A DNA stretch of 64,000 nt from Roseitranquillus sp963749675 (GTDB lineage: Bacteria > Pseudomonadota > Alphaproteobacteria > Rhodobacterales > Rhodobacteraceae): positions 1 to 64,000 of the forward strand of contig CAVVNT010000003.1 in assembly GCA_963749675.1 (NCBI GenBank), in the 5' to 3' direction. This document shows positions 1 to 8,385 of this stretch, one piece after another. Both the position numbers and the translations under genes were made by a program. Every line of letters starts with the position of its first letter. Positions within the stretch are counted from its first letter, which is position 1. The notes under the pieces are model-generated. The model did no database searches. It had not been told where the DNA came from and was given only the letters and a program-made list of their open reading frames with translations.

Positions 1-99
1 GAGGCGAAGGTGGTCTGCTTCATCGAGGACGGCTCCCGCAAGCTCGCCATCAGCCTACCAGATCATGATCGAAAGCCGAGGTTCTTCAGAGTGTCCTAG
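1..99 (+). pseudogene. 3' tail of an unrecognised ORF, partial at window edge
   Basis: An open frame enters from outside the window and stops with TAG at 97-99, giving 32 residues that include a KPRFFR motif. I do not recognise the family. The first 89 bases align without gaps to the reverse complement of 4701-4789 (65 of 89 identical by hand count), and the two translations are alike, so this is half of an inverted paralogous pair. It abuts an IS110-type transposase relic at about position 96, which suggests a recombination junction. Confidence 0.4.
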
Positions 100-528
100 A
101 GATGCGACCTGAGCGCATTCACGGCTTCAGTGCGCCGCTTCACGAATTGCTCGCGGGTCCGGAACGCGACCGCCCGCGCCTGCTGGTCCACGGACTTCGG
201 TTCGACGAAACGCCTGGTCGCCGCAGGGCCGCCTCGACATCGCCTCGGCATCGGCGGCGTCGTTCTTCTGCCGCTTCGAGGAGCGGCTTACGTAATGCGG
301 CGCGATCGGCCGGACCTCATGGCCGTAACGGACCATCTCCCACACCCGATGATGAGCGCTGGCGCAGGCTTCCATCGCCACAAGGCATGGCGGCTGCTGC
401 GCCATGAACCGCGCGAACTGCGGCCGCGACAACTTCTTCCGAAACAGAACGGACCCGTCCGCCGCCGCGCCGTGCACCTGGAACACGTTCTTTGCCAGGT
501 CGACGCCGATGGTGCTAACTTCTCCCAT
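96..528 (-). mobile_element. IS110-family transposase, N-terminal fragment with a frameshift
   Basis: Starting at ATG 526-528, behind an AAGGAG ribosome site, the frame gives MGEVSTIGVDLAKNVFQVHG, the first acidic motif of the DEDD transposase of IS110 elements, and later KRQKNDAADAEA, another hallmark. Near position 235 the frame changes. In the next frame the family sequence continues (RRFVEPKSVDQQARAVAFRT) and stops at 96-98. Full transposases have 300-400 residues. Here only about 140 remain, and the serine-containing C-terminal domain is absent. This is a dead relic joined to the unrelated sequence at 1-95. Confidence 0.85.
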
Positions 529-708
529 GGATGCCCTCTCCTTCAGCTTGTAATTCGACACCGCAAGCTGGCACATTGCGATGCCGTCAAGGGAGAGCGG
601 CATCCACCCCATCTCCACTTCTTAAGTCATTGAAATAACAGGATAACGCGTCAATCATGCACCTGCATGCCGGGCTCTGCGGCACCTTGCAGCGATAACC
701 GCCATAGT
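529..708. other. gene-free stretch between IS110 relic and HupE gene
   Basis: I see no gene here. The part next to the transposase relic probably belongs to the upstream non-coding end of the IS element. A perfect inverted repeat, CATGCA-CC-TGCATG at 656-669, lies downstream of the HupE stop codon. It has no T run and I cannot assign it a role. Confidence 0.3.
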
Positions 709-1706
709 TCACGCCCAAATGGCGACGGTCCGCTCTACCGCCCAGAATGCGGCGACAAGACCGATGCCATACGGGAACGCTCTGCGGGAAATCATGCTCG
801 GGCGCGGGGCGATGGCCTTGAGAACTGACGTGGCGGTGAGAAGCGCCACTATGAACAGGATTTGTCCCGCTTCGACGCCGACGTTGAAGAACAGAAGGGC
901 GGTCGGCACCGCTTCCTGCGGCAGGCCAACCTCTCTCAGTGCCCCGGCAAAGCCGAAGCCATGCAAGAGACCGAAGCCAAACGCGATCAGCCACGGCCGC
1001 TCGATGGCGATCCCGGATTCGCCCCGTTGCTGCAATACGACCTCGGCGGCCACGACCACTATGGACAGTGCGATCATCCTTTCGATCAGCGCCGCAGGGG
1101 CAGAGACAAGCCCCAGGGTCGCCGCCGCCAACGTGATCGAATGCGCGACCGTAAAGGCCGTGACAGTCACCAGAAGCCATCGCCAACCCGTCACGAGCAA
1201 CATGAGCGCCGCAACGAACAGCAGGTGATCGATCCCGAGCAGGATGTGTTCGACACCTAGACTGAAATAGGTCGCAGCCACTTGAACAAGGCTGCGCTGA
1301 CCTGCCAGCGTCACCTCGGGCGCTTCCGGCGTCGCGCGCAGGGTCTCCGTCCCGCCGCCAAGATAAATGACGCTGACCAGCACATCCGTCCGCAACCTGC
1401 TGAGCCCGGCAATCGAAATCCGTTCGCCCGCCAACCCATTGTCGCAAGCAAGCTGCCGCCGTTCCTCGGACCGGCTGCCATCCACAGATCGTTCTGGGAC
1501 ACCAATTGTCTGGCAGGTCGCAGGCAAGACAGGTGAGAGCGAGAGCGTAGAATCTTCCCGCGCGGGGACGCGCCAGAGCATCTCGAAACGGTCCGGCTCG
1601 GTTTCGATCAGTTGAAGCAGCCGGGACGGACCTCATGGGCGTTGGCGGCAAACGCCGCGACCGCCAGAAACATGCCCAGCAGGGTCGCAAGAGAACGCCG
1701 GATCAC
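709..1706 (-). CDS. HupE/UreJ-like membrane protein (one frame break)
   Basis: A multi-pass membrane protein of the HupE/UreJ_2 type. The GTG start at 1704-1706 overlaps the stop of the upstream isomerase gene (GTGA), so the two are translationally coupled. A signal peptide leads to HEVRPG. Near 1615 one base is missing, and the second frame continues from LIETEPDRFEMLWRVPA to the stop. The C-terminal half carries the family signatures HILLGIDHLLF, AFTVAHSITL, FGFGLLHGFGFA and FFNVGVEAGQ, spread over about six helices. The total is about 332 codons after correction. Related proteins take part in nickel or metal handling, but the role of this subfamily is unknown. The deletion may be a sequence error. 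Confidence 0.75.
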
Positions 1707-2533
1707 GTCCCGCCCTCGCTGATGACAATCTCGTACTCCTGTTTCAGGCGTTCGATCAGAGCATCTTGAGCGTCGCGTTGGCGTTCGAAGGCGAAGTCGC
1801 GCTCCACTTCGGCGCGCACCGCATCGAACTCTGGCGGGTCGGCGGTTCGGACAGCTTCGACAAAGACCACATGCGATCCGAAGCTGGACGCGACCGGCCC
1901 CACCCACTTGCCTGCCGGCAGTTCCGAAAGACGCGTCGCGAAGCCATCGCCAAAGGTTCCGTCAATTTCCCTGACCGAGGCGGCGTTCATTTCGGCTGGC
2001 AACAACGATGGACTGCCAAGCAGCCGCGTGCCTGGCGGATCCGCGCTGTTCAGCCGGACGAGTAGCGCTTTCCAAGAGGCCACGCCTGCGTCGGTCTCTC
2101 CGTCTCCCAGAAATATCTGGCGAAAACTGAACCGGTCAGGGCCCTTGTAGCGATCCGGGTCAGCTTCGAAGAACGCCCTCAACACCGCCTCGTCAGGTTG
2201 CGTGCGGGCCAGCCCGTCTTGCAGCAGGAACTCCATTTTCTGTCGCATCCGCCGCCGGATCACGACATCGTCCTGATCGAGACCGAGTTTCTGCGCCTCG
2301 CGGTAGAAGACTTCCTCGGCAAGGTAGTCGTCGACGAGCCCCTGACGCTCTTCCGGGGTCGGAGACCGCTTCCAGACCGCCTCGAAGCTCTGCTCAAGGC
2401 TCGCGATCAAAGGGGCATCGACGACGATCGTCTCCCGCGCCGCTTCCGGCTCTGGAGCGAAGAGCGAATACGACAGGAAAAGGAGCCCTCCCAGAACAAG
2501 AAACTGAGCCAGGGGTTCTTTCCAGATGCGCAT
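1703..2533 (-). CDS. parvulin-like peptidyl-prolyl cis-trans isomerase
   Basis: 276 residues. One N-terminal hydrophobic segment (about residues 9-27, FLVLGGLLFLSYSLF) anchors the protein or acts as a signal. A SurA/PrsA-type helical region (about 40-110) follows, then a rotamase-like domain (about 125-240: FSFRQIFLG, GDGFATRLSELPAGKWVGPV, SFGSHVVFVEAV). By family it would assist folding of periplasmic or secreted proteins. It overlaps the HupE-like gene by four bases and lies just downstream of the DUF3604 gene on the same strand, a set seen together in other bacteria, so it may help the DUF3604 protein fold. Confidence 0.8.
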   Translation of the reverse strand: MRIWKEPLAQFLVLGGLLFLSYSLFAPEPEAARETIVVDAPLIASLEQSFEAVWKRSPTPEERQGLVDDYLAEEVFYREAQKLGLDQDDVVIRRRMRQKMEFLLQDGLARTQPDEAVLRAFFEADPDRYKGPDRFSFRQIFLGDGETDAGVASWKALLVRLNSADPPGTRLLGSPSLLPAEMNAASVREIDGTFGDGFATRLSELPAGKWVGPVASSFGSHVVFVEAVRTADPPEFDAVRAEVERDFAFERQRDAQDALIERLKQEYEIVISEGGT

Positions 2534-2551
2534 GATATCAATGACTGCCTA

Positions 2552-4480
2552 TTACTGTTCCGGCGTGTACCAGATCGGTGAGGTATAGGCGCGCTCCTGC
2601 CCGATCATCGGCACGTCTTCCGGCATGGTCACGCCAAAACGCATCGCGTCATAGGCAGTCCAGCGGGGTGTGGGGATCTCGAGCACGCGGGCGTAGTAGA
2701 ACGCGCTGAGGGCCGGGTCGAAATCGGGGTCGCGCCAGACGGTAATCAATTCCGGTGCGCCGATCGTATTGGTCCAGCTGGCGGTCGCCACATCGACAGT
2801 ATCGCCGACCGAGGGCAACGTGCCGTCGGCGCCGGGCTGGCGGTCGCCGGACCAGACGACATCGTGGACCTTCTCCTGCGTCGCACCGTCCGCGTCGAGC
2901 CATCCCTTGACGATCTGGATTCGGTCGAGGTTCCCGCTGTAGGCATCCTTCGCCGCCGCCACGAGGAAGCTGGGCGCTGCGCCTTCCGGGGCCGAAGACA
3001 GATCGCCGCCCATCGGCACGCCTTTGGTGTAACCGGTCTGGGCCGGAAGGCGCGTATTGGCGTCAGCATCCACGAAGTCCCAGCCGCCGAAGAACCGGAC
3101 CGTCATGCGCGGACCTGTCGTGGCGTAGACTTCCTTGCGCTCCATTGCGTCGAAGATCGCCTCGCGGGTGTTTTCCGTCGCCCAGACGCCGGCATATCCC
3201 GAAGCCGCCATTTCCCAGCCCACGATGCGCACGTCTCCGAACTCGCCGACCACATGTTCCCATCTGTGAGCTCGGCTCGAGCCCCGAATGCTTGCCGAAA
3301 AAGTTTTCCTCCTCGGCTGTCGCCAGCGCCGTGTGGCTGTCGGTCGAGCCGACCATGCCGAACTTGTAGGGATTGGCGCCAAGGCTGGCTTCCAGCTTGA
3401 GGCCGTTCTTCAGGGCCTCCCGCGCGTATTCGTACTGAAGCATCCAGTCTTCCTTGACGACCGGACCCAGGTTCGCCTTGTCCCAGGTCTCGTAGTCGGC
3501 GAATTCGTCGTTCGGGCTAAGGAAGGGGTGCGTCTCGCCATCGCCCTTGATCTGCGTCACTTCGTAGAGCGGCTCCCATGTCGCACGTCGCTTGGCGTAA
3601 TCGCCGGTCAGCGGTTCCCCGGTCTTCGGGTTGGTTTCCACCGGGAACATGAGGCCGTTCGACAGGTTGCCGTTGTGAGCGAGCGCGAGCACGTCGCCGC
3701 CGGTCTCCGCCTCGTAGGTCTCCATCCAGGTCCAGAGGTCTTCGGGATTGAAACTCTCGCTCGTCGTATAGGGCAGCATCCGCCGCGCCAGGTCCGAGCC
3801 GTCCCGGTAGAGCACGTTGCGGTGCAGGTTGTTGCCGCCCTCGGTCGACGTCCACTCGTACCCGATGATGGTGGTGAACCGGCCGGGTTCATTGAACGCT
3901 TCCGTCGTCCGGAGATACTTCTCCCAGATGGACTTGGCGAACCTGTCCTCGAGAGAATCGGCGGGATCTGACCGCCGGAGAACTTTTCGATGATGTCCAT
4001 CGTCGCATTGAGCGCGGTCTCGCCACCGGCGTTCACACGCTGGTTCCAGTCCCTCACGGTCGGGTCGCTCAACAGCGACGCATTGCCGGCGACGATCTCG
4101 TTCATCGCCCCCATTCCGTCGGAGTGGTCCGCCACGACCAGCCAGTCGAGAGGCCGAGAGAGCCTGACCCTGAGCCCATGTGACGTGGTCACCTCTTCAC
4201 CGCGCGCGAACCGAAACGCCTCTTCCGGGCCCAACGTCGCTCCAAAGGCCCGCGCATCAAGCGAGTTGGATGTGTGGAGGTGAGTGTCTCCCCAAAAGAC
4301 CTGCGTCGGGAAGTTGCGGCCGGCGTAGGGAGAGAAGGCCGGCGCCTTGAACAGGCCGATGTCTTCCGCCGTCAGGGACATTTCCCCAACCGTGCCACCG
4401 ATCCCGGCGTCCTGCGCGGTTGCAGCGGCGCCCGCAAGCATCATGCCCAGCACAAGGGAGCTCTTGCCGATTTTTTTCAT
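2552..4480 (-). CDS. DUF3604 protein, exported (two frame breaks)
   Basis: ATG at 4478-4480 follows a GGTGAGAAG site and starts a signal peptide (KSSLVLGMMLAGAAATAQ). WGDTHLHTSNSLDA and WLVVADHSD follow; these HxH and DHSD motifs resemble PHP-type metal phosphoesterases, to which DUF3604 has been linked. The frame breaks near 3950 and again near 3275, and family-like sequence continues across both (SIWEKYLRTTEAFNEPGRFT; HNGNLSNGLMFP; MVGSTDSHTAL; IVGWEMAASGYAGVWA) to the usual ending QERAYTSPIWYTPEQ. The span is exactly 643 codons, so the two indels compensate. Substrate unknown. Sequence error and recent inactivation are both possible. Confidence 0.75.
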
Positions 4481-4516
4481 TCTTCTCACCTTCAGGGGGG
4501 CGTTTCCGAGCGACGA

Positions 4517-4566
4517 CGGCCTGTGCCAGATTGACGACGTGCAGGCGCGTTCCTGAAGCATGCGGT
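4517..4566 (-). pseudogene. remnant of a second DUF3604 C-terminus
   Basis: On the minus strand about 50 bases encode a C-terminus-like stretch, LQERACTSSIWHRP. This matches the last residues of the DUF3604 gene downstream (IGQERAYTSPIWYTP). The DNA also aligns well around 'aggcgcg(t/c)tcctg'. It sits just upstream of the intact-length copy and in the same orientation, so a tandem DUF3604 gene was once present and only its extreme 3' end survives. Confidence 0.5.
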
Positions 4567-4700
4567 TGGCTTGCGTCGCACCTTCAGGCATCTGACCACA
4601 CCACACCTTGAGATCATTCGCCAGCCACGACGGTGTCAGAGCGTCCCTAGCACGGACGTGGCGGAAGGCTCCTTGCGCTGGATCAAGATTTGGGAATGCC

Positions 4701-4789
4701 CTGAAGAACCTCGGCTTTGCGCTCTGATCCGGCAGGGTGGCGGCGAGCTCCTCGGAGCGACCGCCGATGACGCAGATCACTCTCGCCTC
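4701..4789 (-). repeat. inverted copy of the fragment at 1-89
   Basis: The reverse complement of this segment aligns end to end with 1-89, with 65 of 89 identical positions and no gaps by hand count. The best block is the 18-mer AAAGCCGAGGTTCTTCAG, identical in both. The translation (EARVICVIGGRSEELAATLP) is similar to that of the other copy, so these were coding. The gene family is unrecognised. The rest of 4567-5010 holds no convincing gene. Confidence 0.55.
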
Positions 4790-5030
4790 GCCAGCCAGTC
4801 CCGAACAGGGAACGGATGCGGCGCTCGCGGCCCCCCCGAGACGGAAGCGATGGCCCCTCGGGGGTGATTGACGGCGATCGTCTGTCCATCGGACTCCTTC
4901 GAATGGCACGCAGAGATGGTCAAGTCGGCGCAGCGGCGTTGAAGGATTCTTCGAGATGAGATCGTGCCATGCTAGACTTGGATCGCCGCCACAAAGCTTC
5001 ATCGCGTTGTTTTCGAGGAGACCTGAGACG

Positions 5031-5603
5031 ATGCGCCGCTTGCTTCTCGCCTCCACCGCAACCCTTCTGGCCTTCCCCGTCCCGGCGCAGGTCACCACCG
5101 ATGCCGGGACGATCGACCCGTCTCGGATCGAACGCTTCTTCAACCAACCCGGCTATTCGCCATATGCCGGCCGCACCTTCCCCTCAAGACCGCTCTGGGG
5201 CGAGCAGCACCTGCACACGTCGTCGTCCGCAGATGCGTTCGGTGGCGGCACGCGGGTCGGCCCCGGCGAGGCGCTGCGCTACGCCAAGGGGGCCGAGATC
5301 ACCTCCACCACCGGCCAGCCGGTGAAGCTCTCGCGGCCTTATGACTGGATGGTCGTGGCGGATCACTCCGACGCGCTTGGCGTCGTCGCCAGCGTCTACG
5401 AGGGCGATCCGGCCTTCATGTCCGATCCGACCCTGAAACGCTGGCACGACGAAATGAGGAAAGGCGGCGAGGCGGCCACGGCGGTCGTCATGGAAATGAT
5501 CACCCTGCAGGCCAGGGCAACGTTCCGCCAGCGATGACCGATACCACCACGCAGATGGACATGTGGCAGAAGATGACCGAGATCGTCGAGAGCCACGACC
5601 GCC
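5031..5603 (+). pseudogene. DUF3604 gene fragment, 3'-truncated and frameshifted
   Basis: ATG 5031 follows an AGGAG site and opens a signal peptide (MRRLLLASTATLLAFPVPAQ). The sequence then has the DUF3604 N-terminal features GYSPYAGRTFPSRPLWGEQ, HLHTSSSADAF and WMVVADHSDALG. This frame stops at 5537. Near 5510 the adjacent frame takes over (GQGNVPPAMTDTTTQMDMWQ) and homology is lost at about 5603, near residue 190 of an expected 640. It is divergent from the DUF3604 gene at 2552-4480. The abrupt loss of the remaining two thirds marks a deletion or insertion junction. Confidence 0.75.
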
Positions 5604-6253
5604 TTGGGGTGGGAAAACGCTCACGGGACAAGCTCGCAGACGCGTACATCAGCCGCTACACTGCGGAAATTCTTGACCAAGCCGACCTCAGAGCGATTGT
5701 TTCGGCTTTGCCGAATGACGGAGTTGCAGCATTGTTTTGCGTTGAGTGAAGCCACGAGGCGTGTCACCGATCCCTGATTGCAGAGAGGTTGAGCGCCTTG
5801 CACGGGGTCGTGATCGACCACCTGAGACCATTGCGTGGTTAGCCGAATGAAGGATCTCGCCGAAATCGAGATCGTTCCCTTTGATTGAGCGGCTCTACGA
5901 AGACGCACAGCAAACTCTGGTGTCGCAGCTAGGCGGCCCTCGACCACCATCCGTCCAAGGTCCACTCTCCGCCCATCGCAACATCTGGCCCGTTGGCTCT
6001 TGCCCCGCTGAAATGCGCCCCAACCCGCACAAACACGCCGCCTTCGGGCGTCTCTGTTCGCGCCGAGAGCAGACGAACCTGCTTCAACTGCGGCGCGGTT
6101 AGGTTTGAGCAACACGCTGAAAATACGGTACTTTTTGAAACCGTCTCGACTTGGATGAAGGGCGGATGGAAAGAGACGCGGAGGCTTTAGAGACCGATTT
6201 CGACCAAAACGCCAGTCTCCGAAGGTCGGATAGCCCCGCTAAACCCCTTTGAA
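5604..6253. other. gene-free stretch with no recognisable gene
   Basis: About 650 bases between the truncated DUF3604 gene and the tRNA-Ser relic. Open frames here are short and resemble no family I know. On the minus strand 5835-5876 can be read as NDLDFGEILHSANH, faintly like a PIN-like DUF5615 toxin, but frames on both sides are broken. I regard the stretch as decayed mobile or island DNA. Confidence 0.4.
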
Positions 6254-6283
6254 ACAAAAAGAAAAAAGGCCCCATCAGGGACC
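6254..6283 (-). terminator. rho-independent terminator of the former tRNA-Ser gene
   Basis: On the minus strand GGTCCC-TGAT-GGGGCC forms a six-pair stem (with one T-G pair) with a four-base loop, followed by TTTTTTCTTTTT. It lies 24 bases beyond the point where tRNA homology ends, the usual place for a tRNA terminator, which implies the 3' flank of the tRNA gene is original. Confidence 0.7.
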
Positions 6284-6307
6284 TCATCTCGGGTTTGCGA
6301 TGTGCAA

Positions 6308-6381
6308 GTTCGAACCCTCGAGACGGTTTCCCGCCTACACGCGTTCCAGGCGTGCGCCTTCGACCACTCGGCCACCTCTCC
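6308..6381 (-). pseudogene. tRNA-Ser(GGA), 3' end missing
   Basis: The minus strand reads from the 5' acceptor strand GGAGAGG through the D arm (TGGCCGAGTGGTCGAAGGC), an anticodon stem CACGC/GCGTG around loop CTGGAAC (anticodon GGA), a long variable arm (GGCGG/CCGTC) and GAGGGTTCGAA of the T arm. After that the expected 3' strand of the T stem and the acceptor strand (CCTCTCC) are absent. The next 24 bases, TTGCACATCG onward, cannot pair with the 5' half. The molecule could not fold as a tRNA, so a second copy must exist unless the sequence is wrong here. Confidence 0.8.
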
Positions 6382-6469
6382 GTGCCGGGCTTCCTATACG
6401 AGGCAGCGTGCGGCGATCAAGGCCGGATCGGAAGCCCAGCACCACCTCCCCTGAGGATGTGCGCGCCTG

Positions 6470-7507
6470 TCAGCCGACCTCCTCGAATACCGCCGGGAGC
6501 TGCTTCGGCTCCCGCGTGAGCCACGACGGCGCGGGTAGCCCCTTCTCTGACAGAAAGGCCGGGTTGAAGAGCTTCGACTGGTAACGATTGCCGTAGTCGC
6601 AGAGGATGGTGACGATGGTGTGGCCGGGGCCGAGATCGCGCGCCAGTCGCACCGCCCCAGCGATGTTGATGCCGGAGGAGCCGCCGAGGCACAGCCCCTC
6701 GCCCTCGACGAGATTGAAGACGTAGGGAAGCGCCTCGGCGTCGGGGATCTTGTAGCAGAAATCCGGCGTCAGACCCTCGAGGTTCGCGGTGATGCGGCTG
6801 TTGCCGATCCCCTCGGTGATGGAGGAGCCCTCCATGTTCGCTTCGCCGTGCACCATCAGCCCGTAGATGCCCGAGCCCTCCGGGTCGGCGAGGCCGATCT
6901 TCACGCCACGTGTCTGCAGCGCCGCAGCCACGCCGGCAAGCGTGCCGCCGGTGCCCACGGCGCAGACGAAACCGTCGACCCTGCCGTCGGTCTGGCGCCA
7001 AATCTCGGGGCCGGTCGCGTCGATGTGGGCCTGGCGGTTCGCCACGTTGTCGAACTGGTTCGCCCAGATCGCCCCGTCGGGTTCCGACTGCGCAAGCCGC
7101 TCGGCAAGGCGGCCGGAATAGCGAACGTAGTTGTTCGGGTTCCGGTAGGGCGCCGCCGGCACCTGGACGAGGTCGGCCCCGGCCAGCCGCAGCATGTCCT
7201 TCTTCTCTTCGGACTGGGTCTCGGGGATCACGATGACGGTGCGGAACCCCATCGAGGCGCCGACGAGTGCCAGGCCGATCCCGGTGTTGCCGGCCGTCCC
7301 CTCCACGATGGTGCCGCCGGGGCGCAGCTCGCCCCTTGCGACGGCGTCGCGGATGATCCACAGCGCGGCGCGGTCCTTCACCGACTGGCCGGGGTTGAGG
7401 AACTCGGCCTTTCCGAAGATCTCGCAGCCCGTCTCTTCGGAGACGCGGCGCAGGCGGATCAGGGGCGTGTTGCCGACCGCATCGGCGAGATCGCGGCGTA
7501 TGTCCAT
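6470..7507 (-). CDS. cysK: cysteine synthase A
   Basis: 345 residues of a fold-type II PLP enzyme that makes cysteine from O-acetylserine and sulfide. The PLP lysine is K44 in NPGQSVKDRAA. The substrate loop EGTAGNTGIG and the phosphate-binding GTGGTLAG are present, and CLGGSSGIN lies in the C-terminal half. The reading frame is intact and the length is that of the short cytosolic CysK/CysM group. SVKDRAALWIIRDAV and the NNYVRYSGRLAE region resemble the alphaproteobacterial cysteine synthase A subgroup. It stands alone, downstream of nothing obvious, with its 3' end facing the broken tRNA. Confidence 0.9.
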   Translation of the reverse strand: MDIRRDLADAVGNTPLIRLRRVSEETGCEIFGKAEFLNPGQSVKDRAALWIIRDAVARGELRPGGTIVEGTAGNTGIGLALVGASMGFRTVIVIPETQSEEKKDMLRLAGADLVQVPAAPYRNPNNYVRYSGRLAERLAQSEPDGAIWANQFDNVANRQAHIDATGPEIWRQTDGRVDGFVCAVGTGGTLAGVAAALQTRGVKIGLADPEGSGIYGLMVHGEANMEGSSITEGIGNSRITANLEGLTPDFCYKIPDAEALPYVFNLVEGEGLCLGGSSGINIAGAVRLARDLGPGHTIVTILCDYGNRYQSKLFNPAFLSEKGLPAPSWLTREPKQLPAVFEEVG

Positions 7508-7576
7508 GCCCCCTCCGGATAGCTCGCGCCATGTCTAGGGGGGCCCGGGGCGCGACGCAAGCGAGCCGCCCGCGCC

Positions 7577-8296
7577 TCACGCCGCGGCGGTGTCAGCCCG
7601 AGCGGGCACGTGGGCGCGCGCCGACGCCGTTTCGCGGCCGACGATCGCGGGCGCCTCCCTGATGAGGTCGTCGTCCTCCAGTGCCGCCACCATGAACAGG
7701 GCGAAGTCGATGCGCCTGGTCATGTTGCTTGCCAGGATCGGGTCTCCGACGTGGCGCGCCCAGACCGGCAGGCCCTGCGAGGGCCCCTCCTCCAGATCCG
7801 AGCCGCGGACGACCGTCCACGCCGTGTCGGTGTCGAAGATGCGGCGGGTGGCCTCGACCTGGTCCCGCAAGTCGGCGAAGCGCGCCAGCCGGGCGAGTGG
7901 GCCGAACACGGCGAGGAACGCCCGCAACTTCCATGGATAGACGTCCTTGCCGTCGCGGCTGATGTGCCAGCCGCAGGAGAAGATCAGCCGCGCGCCGGGT
8001 TCGGTGTGGTCGAGGACCGCTTGCGCCGTACCGGTGGCGTAGCCGTCGACACCCCACGGCGCGAGGACGGTGAGGACACCCTCCGTACCGGCGACGGCCT
8101 TGGCGATGACCTCGGGGTCGTTGGTGCGGCCGGGATGGATCGAGATCCGATCTCCGTGTTCGTCCAGGAAGCGATCGAGCTTGCCCACGCTCTCGGGGCG
8201 GCAAACGCCGGCGACCGCGTATCCGCGGTCGAGGGCGTGCTGCAGCATGTACTGCCCCAGCTTGCCGGAGATGCCGACGATTGCGATGCGTTTCAT
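7577..8296 (-). CDS. NmrA/SDR-like NAD(P)-binding protein
   Basis: 239 residues beginning with the Rossmann motif GISGKLGQYMLQHAL (GxxGxxG at about 8-14), typical of atypical short-chain dehydrogenases of the NmrA/NAD(P)H-binding group. VLTVLAPWGVDGY and ARLIFSCGWHISRDG follow. No catalytic YxxxK is evident, so it may be a sensor or reductase of unknown substrate. The start ATG at 8294-8296 faces the TetR gene across a 90-base region with two TetR-type palindromes, so its transcription is very probably repressed by that neighbour. Confidence 0.75.
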   Translation of the reverse strand: MKRIAIVGISGKLGQYMLQHALDRGYAVAGVCRPESVGKLDRFLDEHGDRISIHPGRTNDPEVIAKAVAGTEGVLTVLAPWGVDGYATGTAQAVLDHTEPGARLIFSCGWHISRDGKDVYPWKLRAFLAVFGPLARLARFADLRDQVEATRRIFDTDTAWTVVRGSDLEEGPSQGLPVWARHVGDPILASNMTRRIDFALFMVAALEDDDLIREAPAIVGRETASARAHVPARADTAAA

Positions 8297-8314
8297 GGCT
8301 TGGCCTCTGCGTTG

Positions 8315-8360
8315 CTTACACTGTAAGTTTACGACGAAGCCCTTACACTTACGGCGTAAG
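8315..8360. promoter_or_regulatory. twin operator palindromes for the divergent TetR regulator
   Basis: Two sites with the same design, CTTAC-N3-GTAAG, sit at 8315-8327 (spacer ACT) and 8348-8360 (spacer GGC). Their centres are 33 bases apart, about three helical turns, so dimers would bind the same face of the DNA. An extra half site CTTAC is at 8342-8346. They lie between the divergent NmrA-like and TetR genes. Confidence 0.75.
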
Positions 8361-8385
8361 TACAGTCAAGCCCGGAGATGTCGAT

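Noticed and set aside
5835..5876. NDLDFGEIL-like stretch suggesting a DUF5615 PIN-like toxin remnant
   Set aside because: Only about 14 residues look similar, neighbouring frames are broken, and no antitoxin is seen. Too weak to call.
6187..6375. Small ORF MAEWSKAHAWNACRR on the minus strand
   Set aside because: This is the known spurious translation of a tRNA-Ser gene.
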